39,846 bases of DNA from Rhodoferax sp. OV413 (GTDB lineage: Bacteria; Pseudomonadota; Gammaproteobacteria; Burkholderiales; Burkholderiaceae_C): contig CAMATS010000001.1 of the NCBI GenBank assembly GCA_945861195.1, positions 1 through 39,846 of the forward strand. Direction: 5' to 3'. Below are positions 9,436 through 17,794 of this stretch, piece after piece; position 1 is the stretch's first letter, and the number at the start of each line of letters is the position of its first letter. Under the pieces are notes generated by a model. It saw only the letters and a list, made by a program, of their open reading frames with translations. It was not told the DNA's origin and did not search any database. Made by a program: the position numbers and the translations under genes.

Positions 9436-10215
9436 ATGTTAGACCTGCTCGCTCCCCTGCTGTTTGCAGTGTTCATCTGGTGGTTTTCCACCGGCCTGGT
9501 GCTGCTGCTGGACGGCCTGCCGCGCACCACATTTCGCTGGAGTGTGCTGATTTCTTCCGGATTGGCCATTGGCGCATTCTTTGGGCTGGCGCATACCGCG
9601 AACCAAGCCAGTGGCATGGCTGCCTACTGCAGCTTTACCTGCGCGCTGCTGGTCTGGGGCTGGCACGAACTGACCTTTCTCACCGGCTGGCTGACCGGCC
9701 CACGCAAGCAGGCGAGTGCGCCTGACTGCTCCCGGCGCGACCGATTTTTTCAGGCCATCGCCGCGATTCTGTGGCATGAGTTGGCGATTGCTGCTTCAGG
9801 CCTGCTGATCATCGCCATCACCTGGAATGCGCCAAACCAGGTGGGCACCTGGACCTTTGCAGTTTTGTGGGTGATGCGCACCAGTGCCAAGCTGAACCTG
9901 TTTCTGGGCGTGCGCAACCTGAGCGAGGAATTTCTGCCGCCCCACCTGGCCTACATGCAAAGTTTTTTTCGCCGCCGCAACATGAACCCGTTGTTTCCTT
10001 TTTCTGTGGCGGCGTCCAGCGCGCTGCTGGCCTGGCTGATGGCGCAGGCCTTGCAAACCGGACTGCCTAGTGCACAGATGACTGGTCTGCTATTGGTCGC
10101 CAGCATCCTGTTTCTGGCCATTGTTGAGCATTTTTTGATGGTCTTGCCCATGCCCTCAACTGCCCTGTGGCGCTGGGCCCTGCGCCAGCGCGCCAGCCCC
10201 AACCCATCAATCTGA
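9436..10215 (+). CDS. puhE: Photosynthetic complex assembly protein PuhE (DUF3623)
   Basis: Multi-span membrane protein of the PuhE/DUF3623 family, found only in phototrophic proteobacteria next to puhABC and thought to modulate photosynthetic complex or pigment assembly; its exact activity is unknown. It is 259 residues with about seven hydrophobic segments. Family stretches are WWFSTGLVLLLDGLP near the N terminus, WHELTFLTGWLTGP, LWVMRTSAKLNLFLGVRNL and FFRRRNMNPLFP. No clear ribosome-binding site precedes the ATG, although the 42-base gap from acsF has room for one. It is followed at once by crtI. Confidence 0.93.
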   Translation: MLDLLAPLLFAVFIWWFSTGLVLLLDGLPRTTFRWSVLISSGLAIGAFFGLAHTANQASGMAAYCSFTCALLVWGWHELTFLTGWLTGPRKQASAPDCSRRDRFFQAIAAILWHELAIAASGLLIIAITWNAPNQVGTWTFAVLWVMRTSAKLNLFLGVRNLSEEFLPPHLAYMQSFFRRRNMNPLFPFSVAASSALLAWLMAQALQTGLPSAQMTGLLLVASILFLAIVEHFLMVLPMPSTALWRWALRQRASPNPSI

Positions 10216-10233
10216 TTGCTCACAGTTAAGCCC

Positions 10234-11799
10234 ATGCGAACCTCTTTCACCGGCATGGATCCCGCGGCCTTATTGCCCGCGAGTTCGGGCAGCGTGGCCG
10301 GGCCCAGCCATGTGCCTTTGGCCTTGGTGGTTGGTGCGGGCTTTGGCGGCCTGGCAGCGGCAATTCGCCTGAGTGCCATGGGCTACCGGGTGCAGGTGCT
10401 GGAAAAGCTCGACGGCCCTGGCGGGCGGGCCTATGTCAGACGCCAGGACGGCTTTACCTTTGACGGCGGGCCAACCATCATCACCGTGCCTTTTTTGTTT
10501 GAGGAGCTCTGGGGGCTGTGTGGGCGCAAGCTCTCGGACGATATCGATCTGCGCCTGATGGACCCCTTTTACCGGGTTCGGTTTGATGACGGAACCCATT
10601 TCGATTACAGCGGTGACCCCGAGCGCATGCGCGCCGAGGTAGCCCGGGTCAGCCCGGACGATGTGGCGGGCTTTGATAAATTCGTGGCTGAGGCTGATCT
10701 TTGCTACCAACTCGGTTTCGAGGCCCTGGGCTGCAAGGCGTTTGACAGTATTTTTGATTTGCTTGCAGCCCTGCCCTCCATGGCTCGTATGCGGGCTTGG
10801 CGCACCATGCACGGCTTGGTGGCGAGCTACTTCAAGCATCCCAAATTGCGCATGGCCATGAGCCTGCAAACCCTGCTGATTGGCGGCAATCCGTTCTCGG
10901 TGACGGGCGTTTACAGCCTGATCAACGCCCTGGAGCGGCGCTACGGGGTTTACTCGGCCATGGGCGGCACCGGAGCCATCGTGCAAGGCATGGTCAATTT
11001 GTTGCAAGCACGCGGCGTGCCCCTGCGCTGCAATGCCGAGGTCAAGCGCATCATGGTTGAAGACGGTCGAGCCACCGGTGTGCAACTCGCCACTGGCGAG
11101 CAATTGAGCGCCGACATCGTGGTCTGCAACAGCGACACCGCATGGACTTACCGCAACCTGGTGGCCCCTGAGCACCGGCGGCACTGGACCGACCAGCGCA
11201 TAGAGCGTGGCCGCTACTCCATGAGTTTGTTCGTTTGGTACTTTGGTACCGACCGGCAGTACACCGATGTTCCCCACCACACCATGGTGCTGGGCCCGCG
11301 CTACGAAGGCTTGCTCACCGATATTTTTCGGCACCACCGCCTGGCCGACGATTTCAGCCTCTACCTGCATCGCCCGAGCGCCACCGACCCCTCGGTGGCA
11401 CCAAGTGGCTGTGACACTTTTTATGTGCTCTCCCCGGTGCCCCATCTGCAAAGTGGGACCGATTGGGCGCAGCAGGCCGAGCCCTACCGCCAGGCGGTTT
11501 GTCGGCGCCTGGAGGAAACCCTGCTGCCTGGTTTGAGCCAGCATGTGATCAGCTCGCATGTCATGACGCCGCAAAACTTCCAGGACGATTTGCTGTCTTT
11601 CAAGGGGGCGGCCTTTGGGCTGGAGCCTTTGCTCTTGCAAAGTGCCTGGTTCAGGCCGCACAACCGCAGCGAGGATGTGGAAAACCTTTTTATGGTGGGT
11701 GCCAGCACCCACCCGGGCGCGGGCGTGCCCGGCGTACTGATGTCGGCCAAGGCACTGCAAACCGTGGTGCCACAACTCCATGGGAGCAAACATGTTTGA
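10234..11799 (+). CDS. crtI: Phytoene desaturase (CrtI)
   Basis: FAD enzyme that dehydrogenates phytoene to neurosporene and/or lycopene. It is 521 residues from the ATG at 10234; upstream codons to 10216 are open only through a TTG. The N-terminal dinucleotide-binding motif (LVVGAGFGGLAAA, about residues 31-43), the following PGGRAY, and the C-terminal family signature (GASTHPGAGVPGVLMSAKAL) are all present. The paralogue crtD lies on the other strand at 16971-15421. Whether this CrtI makes three or four desaturations cannot be told from sequence, yet that decides the balance between the spheroidene and spirilloxanthin routes. It overlaps crtB by eight bases. Confidence 0.96.
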   Translation: MRTSFTGMDPAALLPASSGSVAGPSHVPLALVVGAGFGGLAAAIRLSAMGYRVQVLEKLDGPGGRAYVRRQDGFTFDGGPTIITVPFLFEELWGLCGRKLSDDIDLRLMDPFYRVRFDDGTHFDYSGDPERMRAEVARVSPDDVAGFDKFVAEADLCYQLGFEALGCKAFDSIFDLLAALPSMARMRAWRTMHGLVASYFKHPKLRMAMSLQTLLIGGNPFSVTGVYSLINALERRYGVYSAMGGTGAIVQGMVNLLQARGVPLRCNAEVKRIMVEDGRATGVQLATGEQLSADIVVCNSDTAWTYRNLVAPEHRRHWTDQRIERGRYSMSLFVWYFGTDRQYTDVPHHTMVLGPRYEGLLTDIFRHHRLADDFSLYLHRPSATDPSVAPSGCDTFYVLSPVPHLQSGTDWAQQAEPYRQAVCRRLEETLLPGLSQHVISSHVMTPQNFQDDLLSFKGAAFGLEPLLLQSAWFRPHNRSEDVENLFMVGASTHPGAGVPGVLMSAKALQTVVPQLHGSKHV

Positions 11800-12862
11800 G
11801 TCGAATGCCAGCACCGACCACCAGGCCTGCCAGGCCTTGATGCGTGGCGGCTCCAAAACCTTTTTTGCCGCCTCCAGACTGCTGCCGCAGCGGGTGCGCG
11901 GGCCCGCGATTGCCCTGTATGCCTTTTGCCGGGTCGCAGACGATGCCATTGACCTCAGCGAAGACCGCAACGCCGCCCTGGCGGGCTTGCATGACCGCCT
12001 GAAATGCATTTATGCCGGCCGGCCTCAGGCCTATGAGAGCGACCGTGCACTGGCGGCAGTGGTCCGCAAATTTTCTCTACCCTTGCCGCTTTTGACCGCC
12101 CTGCTGGAGGGTTTTCAATGGGACGCCGAAGGTCGCCGCTACGAAACCATAGAAGACCTGCAGGCCTACGGGGCGCGGGTGGCGGGCAGTGTTGGCGCCA
12201 TGATGGCCGTCATCATGCGCACCCGCAGCGAGGCAGCGTTGGCGCGGGCCTGTGATCTTGGCGTGGCCATGCAACTCACCAACATTGCGCGCGATGTCGG
12301 CGAAGACGCCCGGTTTGGCCGCCTCTACCTGCCCATGCAGTGGATGCGGGAGGCTGGGCTTGAGCCGCAGAGCTGGCTGCAGCAACCGGTGTTTGATGAG
12401 CGCCTGGCCCAGGTGGTGCGGCGCCTGCTGGCAGCGGCCGACCAACTCTATGAGCGGGCCGAACTCGGCATCGCCGCGCTGCCCCGAGATTGCCGGCCCG
12501 CTATCCGCGCCGCCGGTTTGGTGTACGCCGAAATCGGCCGTGAACTCGAGCGTGCCGGGCTTGATTCTGTGAACCGCCGCGCCGTGGTGGCGGGTTCGCG
12601 AAAATTGTGGCTGGTGTTGCGCGCCGGCAGCGCGGTGTGGTCCTCCAGCGCAGCCAGCCAGACGCAACTCCCGCCGCTCGAAGCAAACCGTTTTCTGGTG
12701 CGCGCAGCCGTGGAGCCACAGGGTGCTCAAGGCCGCTGCGCGCCCCGCCGGACCCTGGCTCAGCGTGCCCAATGGTCAGCAGAATTGTTCGAGCGCCTGT
12801 CCGTGCGCGACCAGCAGCGGGCTTTTGCCCAAGTGCGTCGTCACCTGCCTCTGGGGCAATGA
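11792..12862 (+). CDS. crtB: Phytoene synthase (CrtB)
   Basis: Condenses two geranylgeranyl diphosphates into phytoene, the first committed carotenoid step. Both Asp-rich substrate/Mg2+ motifs are visible: RVADDAID (about residues 48-54) and NIARDVGEDARFGRLYLP. I chose the ATG at 11792, with GGGAG at 11782-11786 five bases upstream; an in-frame ATG at 11780 lacks this. The result is 356 residues. The last 60 or so, rich in Arg, Ala and Gln, extend past the usual trans-prenyltransferase fold. Its substrate comes from CrtE (27913-26996) and its product goes to CrtI just upstream. Confidence 0.96.
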   Translation: MFESNASTDHQACQALMRGGSKTFFAASRLLPQRVRGPAIALYAFCRVADDAIDLSEDRNAALAGLHDRLKCIYAGRPQAYESDRALAAVVRKFSLPLPLLTALLEGFQWDAEGRRYETIEDLQAYGARVAGSVGAMMAVIMRTRSEAALARACDLGVAMQLTNIARDVGEDARFGRLYLPMQWMREAGLEPQSWLQQPVFDERLAQVVRRLLAAADQLYERAELGIAALPRDCRPAIRAAGLVYAEIGRELERAGLDSVNRRAVVAGSRKLWLVLRAGSAVWSSSAASQTQLPPLEANRFLVRAAVEPQGAQGRCAPRRTLAQRAQWSAELFERLSVRDQQRAFAQVRRHLPLGQ

Positions 12863-13014
12863 GCGAATTCAATGTCTTGATTGCCGTCAAGGTGATCGGC
12901 CTGCTGGCGGCCGGCGGGCTGTTTGTGTGGTGGCAGTTGCGCGATGTGGCCAAGGCACGCCGGCAGTCGGTTGCCAAAGCCCTGGCCAAAGCAGCAGAAA
13001 AAGCGCCAGATTAA
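12859..13014 (+). CDS. Small single-span membrane protein after crtB, function unknown
   Basis: A 51-codon frame whose ATG overlaps the crtB stop (ATGA), the same coupling seen elsewhere in this operon. The N terminus is a hydrophobic segment (about residues 4-26: VLIAVKVIGLLAAGGLFVWWQL), followed by a basic, Ala-rich, probably helical cytoplasmic tail (ARRQSVAKALAKAAEKAPD). I do not recognise the family. Coupling to crtB and the clean one-helix design argue that it is translated. A role next to membrane-bound carotenoid enzymes is only a guess. It is the last gene of the plus-strand arm. Confidence 0.6.
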   Translation: MSEFNVLIAVKVIGLLAAGGLFVWWQLRDVAKARRQSVAKALAKAAEKAPD

Positions 13015-13120
13015 AACGCCGGCCCCTTTGGGTGCGTAGTGGTGTGGGTGTGCGTGGGTGCGTGTATGGGTAGTGCCCGGCTTGGTTTGATCGGTTCGCA
13101 GTTCAGGCCAAGGCGCGCAG

Positions 13121-13142
13121 GCAGGCCAACAAAAGGGCCTGC
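13121..13142. terminator. Possible hairpin between convergent operons
   Basis: GCAGGCC (13121-13127) and GGCCTGC (13136-13142) form a seven-base stem around an A-rich loop, just past the end of the minus-strand operon (stop at 13147). There is no T-tract on either strand, so terminator activity is uncertain. The rest of the 132-base gap (13015-13146) holds a G/T-rich low-complexity tract (about 13028-13075) and nothing else I recognise. Confidence 0.35.
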
Positions 13143-13146
13143 AAAC

Positions 13147-14064
13147 TCAGCTGCCAGCATCCTGTTTGGCCACCGAGCGGCTCAGTTCTCGCGGTGGGTA
13201 GGACGAAGCTTCGACACCGTGCTGTGCCAGGCCGGCCACGAACAGGGCCTCGATTTCAGGCGCAGCGCGGCGCAGTTGCCACTCGCCCAAGGGGGTGTGC
13301 AGCAGCACGCGCAGCCAGTGCAAAACCCGCACCCAGCCGGGCACCCAAATACGCCGCAGTCGGCGCTCGATGCCATCAGCAATCATGCGTGCTGCGGCGG
13401 TAGGCTCGACGTCGCGGTTCAGGATGCCTGGCATGGTGGCGCGCAAGCGTACAAAACCAGGGTGCATATTGCCCTCGGTCACCAGGGGCGTCTTCACCCA
13501 GGTGGCATGAATCAGCCCGAGCCGCACGCCATGGCCGGCCAGTTCGATGCGCCAGGCATTGCCCATGGCCTCTACCGCGGCCTTTGAGGCCGCATAGGCC
13601 GACACGCCTGGCGGATGCGCAAAGGAGGACACCGAGGCACTGATGGCGATATAACCGCGGCTACGCATGATCTCGGGCAGCGCGGCGTGAACCGTGTTGA
13701 AGACCCCAAACACATTCACCTCGATGCAGCGCTGCCATGCCAGGGGGTGTGTCCATGCGAGCGGTCCGAAAGAGGCAATACCGGCGTTGGCCCACACCAC
13801 ATCAATGCGGCCGTGCCGCAGCAGGGTGCGCGCCACCATGGCCTCGCAATCGGCTGGCAGGCTGACATCCGCAAGCACCGTGAGCAGCTTGCCGCCGAGT
13901 GCTGCTGCGGTGGCCGACAAGGCCTGCGGGTCGCAGTCGACCAACACCGGGATCGCTCCGCGTCGCTGTAACTCAGCCGCGGTGGACGCCCCGATGCCCG
14001 AGCCCGCGCCAGTGATCAAAATCACCTGCCCGCGCAGCGCCGGCAGTGCGGTGTCGCGTTGCAT
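13147..14064 (-). CDS. Short-chain dehydrogenase/reductase, substrate unknown
   Basis: Classical SDR fold, 305 residues: cofactor motif TGAGSGIG near residue 18, NAG near residue 92, catalytic Ser in SASVSS, and YAASK as the catalytic Tyr-Lys pair. The acidic VDCD at the end of the second strand suggests NAD(H) rather than NADP(H). The C-terminal ~100 residues are longer than in the minimal SDR and partly hydrophobic (WVRVLHWLRVLLHT), which may allow membrane contact. The start directly follows the stop of the DUF2269 gene (TGAATG), so it is the last gene of the crtADC transcript. A carotenoid or other lipid substrate fits this context but is not shown. Confidence 0.85.
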   Translation of the reverse strand: MQRDTALPALRGQVILITGAGSGIGASTAAELQRRGAIPVLVDCDPQALSATAAALGGKLLTVLADVSLPADCEAMVARTLLRHGRIDVVWANAGIASFGPLAWTHPLAWQRCIEVNVFGVFNTVHAALPEIMRSRGYIAISASVSSFAHPPGVSAYAASKAAVEAMGNAWRIELAGHGVRLGLIHATWVKTPLVTEGNMHPGFVRLRATMPGILNRDVEPTAAARMIADGIERRLRRIWVPGWVRVLHWLRVLLHTPLGEWQLRRAAPEIEALFVAGLAQHGVEASSYPPRELSRSVAKQDAGS

Positions 14065-14523
14065 TCAGTTGGCCTTGTTGATCATCAGGTAGATGATGGG
14101 CAGCGGCACCACGGTGGCGATAGCCCCGGCAATTTGCCAGATGCGCGAGAGCCGCAAATATTCGGCGGTGACGGCCAAGTCGCGCTTGAGCAGCATGCGC
14201 TGGCGCAATTGGATGGGCACCAGCACCAGCAACCAGATCAGCCCCGAGAGGGCGAACAGACCGTAGGACCAGGCGATCCAGCTCTGGGCCGAGGCGCCGC
14301 CGTAGTTCTGCGCCATCGTCGAGCCGGTTGCCACCAGCAGAATTGCGCCGCTCAGGGTGAACAGCAGGTCAGTAATGAGCACCAGGCGGTTGCTGAACAC
14401 GATCACCTCATAGTTGCGGGTACGTTCTGCCAAAGCAGCCCAGGTGCCGCTGACCACGACATTGCCCAGAAACAGGCAGGCCGAGAGCACATGGACGATT
14501 TTTACCGTGTCATTGACGACCAT
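14065..14523 (-). CDS. DUF2269-type integral membrane protein
   Basis: 152 residues with four strongly hydrophobic segments and the pattern of the DUF2269 family (VKIVHVLSACLFLGNVV near the N terminus, with a conserved His in the first helix). The function of the family is not established. A good ribosome-binding site (AGGAG in the 13-base gap after crtC, eight bases before the ATG) supports the start. It is not TspO, which often sits near crt genes in phototrophs: the typical Trp/Pro-rich TspO motifs are absent. Its place directly after crtC, and directly before the SDR gene, suggests co-transcription with carotenoid genes. Confidence 0.8.
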   Translation of the reverse strand: MVVNDTVKIVHVLSACLFLGNVVVSGTWAALAERTRNYEVIVFSNRLVLITDLLFTLSGAILLVATGSTMAQNYGGASAQSWIAWSYGLFALSGLIWLLVLVPIQLRQRMLLKRDLAVTAEYLRLSRIWQIAGAIATVVPLPIIYLMINKAN

Positions 14524-14536
14524 AGCGCTTGCTCCT

Positions 14537-15760
14537 TTAGTTCCAGCGCGGCATACGCCAGGGCAGCATCAGCCGCACTGGCAGGCTGCTCAGGCGTTGC
14601 GCTTGCAGGGTTTCATGTACCGCGGTCACCGCCTCACCAAGCAGGCTGGTTTGCAGCAGGCTGCGGTTGTAAAACGGCGCGTCCTCCAGGGTTTGCAGCA
14701 GTCGGGTTGTGGCGCTGTCGTCAGCCCGAACCGAGCGCTGTATTTGCCAGAGGCTGCGCGGCAGGGCTACGGTCACGGACGGAGGCGCAAATGCCTGGGC
14801 CCGGCCATCTGGGCTAAAACGCTGGGCAATCACACGCTGCACACCGTCGGCTTGCCGAATGTCGTAGAGCACTGCTGTGCTGCCGTCTTTGAGGCGCGCG
14901 CGCGACCAGTCCCAGGCCTCGAATTGCTGGTCTACGGGCTCATCGCCCTCATTGCTATCGAAGTAGGCTTCCCCCTTCCATGAAATGCGCGGGTTTTGCA
15001 AATCGACCTCAATGCGGGCGCAGGCGGCGATTGGTCCCCAGCGGTGGCGTCCTGCCGTATCCAGCGGCGTCATGAAGGTAGACAAGGCCGAGGGGTATAG
15101 GCGCACACTGCCACGCACCGGGTAGGGCAGGGGTGCGCACAACTCATTGAGTTCAATCTGCAGGTGGTCGCCCTGCCAGCACAGGCTGCTCGGGCCGATG
15201 GCAAAGTGCTGTGGCTCCCGCTCCACACTGGCGCGGCGGCGCTCTGTCATGGCCCAGCGTTTGCCGCCCTTGCCATACAGCGCGACATTCAGTGCGCAGT
15301 GGTTGTCTGGGTCGACTGCTGCGCCTTGGCGTGCAAAAGCCCAGGCATAGTAGGGTGAAAAAACGCTGCCGACAAAAGCGATGATGCTCAGGGCCTGTTG
15401 GCCGTCATCACTGATGGCGTCTAGGTACCACCAAAGGTAGCCACCCGGCTTGACCTGCTGGTTGAAGCGAGGTGTGCCGTCACTGTCGCGGCCGCCAGTC
15501 GGCCCGACAAGGCGGCCATCGGCACCCCCGGACCCGGGTGTACGCTGCCCCCCGCCAAATACAGGCCCGGCAGGGCGCTGCTCGAGGACGGCCGCTGAAA
15601 TGGTGTCATCCAGCCGTGACTGGCCCGACCGTACAGGGCCCCGCCAGTCCCCGGGAACAGGCGGTTGAAGTCGTTGGGGGTGGTGCGCACCAGGCTTGCG
15701 CTCTCCAGCTGCAAATTCAGGCCGCAGTTTTTCATCAGTGTCAGGGCTTGGGCCTCGCAT
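14537..15760 (-). CDS. crtC: Carotenoid 1,2-hydratase (CrtC); start uncertain
   Basis: Adds water at the 1,2 double bond of neurosporene or lycopene, giving the tertiary hydroxyl that CrtF later methylates. The conserved protein begins near 15480 (PRFNQQVKPGGYLWWYLD) and includes FVGSVFSPYYAWA, HCALNVALYG and WAMTERRR, running to a complete C terminus (LMLPWRMPRWN), about 310 residues. No ATG, GTG or TTG occurs in this frame between the conserved beginning and the ATG at 15760. That ATG would add about 92 codons lying entirely over crtD and looking like out-of-frame sequence. The coordinates give the only canonical start; the real protein probably begins near 15480-15490. Confidence 0.8.
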   Translation of the reverse strand: MRGPSPDTDEKLRPEFAAGERKPGAHHPQRLQPPVPGDWRGPVRSGQSRLDDTISAAVLEQRPAGPVFGGGQRTPGSGGADGRLVGPTGGRDSDGTPRFNQQVKPGGYLWWYLDAISDDGQQALSIIAFVGSVFSPYYAWAFARQGAAVDPDNHCALNVALYGKGGKRWAMTERRRASVEREPQHFAIGPSSLCWQGDHLQIELNELCAPLPYPVRGSVRLYPSALSTFMTPLDTAGRHRWGPIAACARIEVDLQNPRISWKGEAYFDSNEGDEPVDQQFEAWDWSRARLKDGSTAVLYDIRQADGVQRVIAQRFSPDGRAQAFAPPSVTVALPRSLWQIQRSVRADDSATTRLLQTLEDAPFYNRSLLQTSLLGEAVTAVHETLQAQRLSSLPVRLMLPWRMPRWN

Positions 15761-16971
15761 GCATCGATCTCCGTTGGTGTGAAACGTCTGATGTCGCCAT
15801 CAGGGGGGGCATTGACCAGGCACAGCAGGCGCTCGGCGCAGCCGGGGTTGTCGCTGTCGTCGCTTCTGTCCTGAGCGCAGACATACACCGTGCCGCGCGC
15901 GGGGAGTTGTCGACGCTTGAAGATGTCATCGAATTCACGCGCATAGTCAGAATCAAAGAATACATTGTGTCTGGCCAGTGCAAAGCCCTCGGTTCGTGCC
16001 CGGATCGACCAGGTGAGCGCCGACAAGGAGCGCTGCGCCTGTGCAATGGCCGGCACGGCAGCCCGCGCCTCGGCGCCGAGCAGGCCCTGGGCCAGGGCCT
16101 CGCAATCGCCATTGAAGACCACCGCCTGTGCCTCCAGCGACTCGCCGCTGTCAAGCAGCACGCCGCACGCCCGTCCGTCGCGCACCACAATTCGGCTGCA
16201 ATGTGTGCCATAGCGAATGCTGGCACCCTGGGCCTCTGCCTGCTCGGCCAGAACCTTGGCTAGGGCATGCATGCCCCCGCCAACAGACCATACGCCAGCC
16301 TGTTCAACATGCGCAATCAGCATCAGGGTGGCCGGCGCTGACCAGGGCGAGGCACCGCAATAGGTGGCATAGCGGCCAAACAGCTGACGCAGGCGAGGAT
16401 CCTGAAAATAACGCCCCAGCAGCTGCCAAAAGCTGCTGAGGGGGCCGATGCTGGTCAAGGCTGCCAGGCCGGCAAGTTTCAAATCGCCCGCCATTCCCAT
16501 CAGGCTGGGCTTTGCTGCCCGGATGTAGGACGGCTCCAGGTGCTGATAGATCTCGCGTGCCTTGGCACAAAACTCCAAAAAAGCCCGGGCCTGGGCGCTC
16601 GAGCTGAACTGGGCAATCGCATCTGCGGACTGCGCTACATCGGCATACAGGTCGAGCCGGCTGTCATCATCCCGCCAGGCGTGCCGGGCCAGTATGTTCA
16701 GAGGTTGCAGCGCAAGCAGATCATCCAGGCAGCAGCCCACCTGCTCAAAAATTTGATCAAACACCCAGCGCATGGTGAAAACTGTTGGCCCCGAGTCCAC
16801 CGCCACGCCGCCCACCATGATTTGCCGCACTTTGCCGCCAGGTGCCGCAGCGCCGTCCACCAGCGTGACCGCAAAACCCTGGTGTGACAGCAGCAAGGCG
16901 CTGACCAAGCCGCCGATGCCCGCGCCCACCACCACCACCCGGGGCGCGCTCAGTGCTGTGGTCTCAGGCAT
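15421..16971 (-). CDS. crtD: Methoxyneurosporene/hydroxyneurosporene desaturase (CrtD)
   Basis: CrtI-related FAD enzyme introducing the 3,4 double bond in hydroxylated or methoxylated neurosporene and related carotenoids. It is 516 residues. The FAD motif VVVVGAGIGGLVSALLL is at about residues 12-28, PGGKVRQ follows, and the C-terminal signature is AGGSVHPGPGVPMAALSGRLA. It is placed as CrtD, not CrtI, by the GGKVRQI and SGPTVFTMRWVFD motifs and by its crtA-crtD-crtC neighbours. The ATG lies three bases after the crtA stop. Its 3' end overlaps the conserved beginning of crtC in another frame. Confidence 0.94.
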   Translation of the reverse strand: MPETTALSAPRVVVVGAGIGGLVSALLLSHQGFAVTLVDGAAAPGGKVRQIMVGGVAVDSGPTVFTMRWVFDQIFEQVGCCLDDLLALQPLNILARHAWRDDDSRLDLYADVAQSADAIAQFSSSAQARAFLEFCAKAREIYQHLEPSYIRAAKPSLMGMAGDLKLAGLAALTSIGPLSSFWQLLGRYFQDPRLRQLFGRYATYCGASPWSAPATLMLIAHVEQAGVWSVGGGMHALAKVLAEQAEAQGASIRYGTHCSRIVVRDGRACGVLLDSGESLEAQAVVFNGDCEALAQGLLGAEARAAVPAIAQAQRSLSALTWSIRARTEGFALARHNVFFDSDYAREFDDIFKRRQLPARGTVYVCAQDRSDDSDNPGCAERLLCLVNAPPDGDIRRFTPTEIDACEAQALTLMKNCGLNLQLESASLVRTTPNDFNRLFPGTGGALYGRASHGWMTPFQRPSSSSALPGLYLAGGSVHPGPGVPMAALSGRLAAATVTAHLASTSRSSRVATFGGT

Positions 16972-16974
16972 GGG

Positions 16975-17730
16975 CTATGAACCAAAGGTGCGGCCACGCC
17001 AAACACCCCGCAGGGCCAGTGGCGAGAATCGGGCGAACATGGATTCAGAAAAAAACCCGCCACCGTATGCTGCCTGAATGGCTGCCAGATGTGCGCCTGA
17101 GCGTGCGTAGTTGTCCATGGCCGTCACGTCTGACCAGACGGTGAGCGTAGCTTGGCGTAAAAAAGGCGCCTCACCGACGCCGGTGGCCATCAGGCAACCC
17201 TGAGACTGGGCCAAGGCGAGCTCGCTGGCTGGTTGCATGCGCCAGAACTGCCTGGCTCGGCTGGGCCGGATCGAGGCGCGGGTCAGCGACATGATGGGGC
17301 CTGCGCTCGGTGCCTCTGCAGTCACCTCGATGTTGGCACCCGACCAACTACCCCGGCAGCTGTAAGCGCGCAATTTGGCGCTGAAGAATTCGCCGCTGCG
17401 CCGGGCATAGCCCTGGACCAGGGGCGAAGCCAAAAAGTTATCGGCCTCGTGCTCTTGGTCGAACAGACAAAACCGCGCCTGCCGTGAGCCGCTGGGTTGT
17501 AAGCCAAAGCCCCCCTGGTGGCCGCTGCCCAAGACCTTGGCGAACACCATGCCGGGCGGATTCGCAAGGGCTTTGGGGCCACGCACAAAACAACTGTAGC
17601 CCCAGAGGCGGTGGCGCGGCAATACCTCGAACAGCAGCACCACAGCAACCCTGCCGCTGAGCTTGCCTGCGCTTGGCTTTAGATCAGCTGGCTGCTCAGT
17701 TTTGGCAGGGGGCGGCGCCTCGGCGGTCAT
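16975..17730 (-). CDS. crtA: Spheroidene monooxygenase (CrtA)
   Basis: O2-dependent enzyme that adds the 2-keto group to spheroidene, giving spheroidenone, the red carotenoid made under oxic conditions. It is 251 residues. Family stretches include FEVLPRHRLWGYSCF, LGSGHQGGFGLQPSGSRQ, SRARQFWRMQPAS and FLRQATLTVWSD. Its presence alongside AcsF suggests pigment synthesis adapted to oxygen. It follows pufC after a 117-base gap that contains a strong hairpin, and is the first gene of the crtA-crtD-crtC group. Transcription probably reads through from puf at reduced level, or from a local promoter that I could not identify. Confidence 0.92.
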   Translation of the reverse strand: MTAEAPPPAKTEQPADLKPSAGKLSGRVAVVLLFEVLPRHRLWGYSCFVRGPKALANPPGMVFAKVLGSGHQGGFGLQPSGSRQARFCLFDQEHEADNFLASPLVQGYARRSGEFFSAKLRAYSCRGSWSGANIEVTAEAPSAGPIMSLTRASIRPSRARQFWRMQPASELALAQSQGCLMATGVGEAPFLRQATLTVWSDVTAMDNYARSGAHLAAIQAAYGGGFFSESMFARFSPLALRGVWRGRTFGS

Positions 17731-17794
17731 GGGGTCGTACTCAGCTCTGGCTTGAAGCTAGGAAGACCGCGGGCACGCAACACCGGCCAAGACT

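Noticed and set aside
10270..12009. 579-codon open frame antisense to crtI and crtB
   Set aside because: GC-rich codon bias on the sense strand leaves long open frames opposite real genes; the translation has no recognisable family pattern and its content mirrors the sense codons.
13028..13075. G/T-rich tract as a repeat element or regulatory site
   Set aside because: No exact repeat unit or flanking repeats; low-complexity sequence between convergent genes is enough to explain it.
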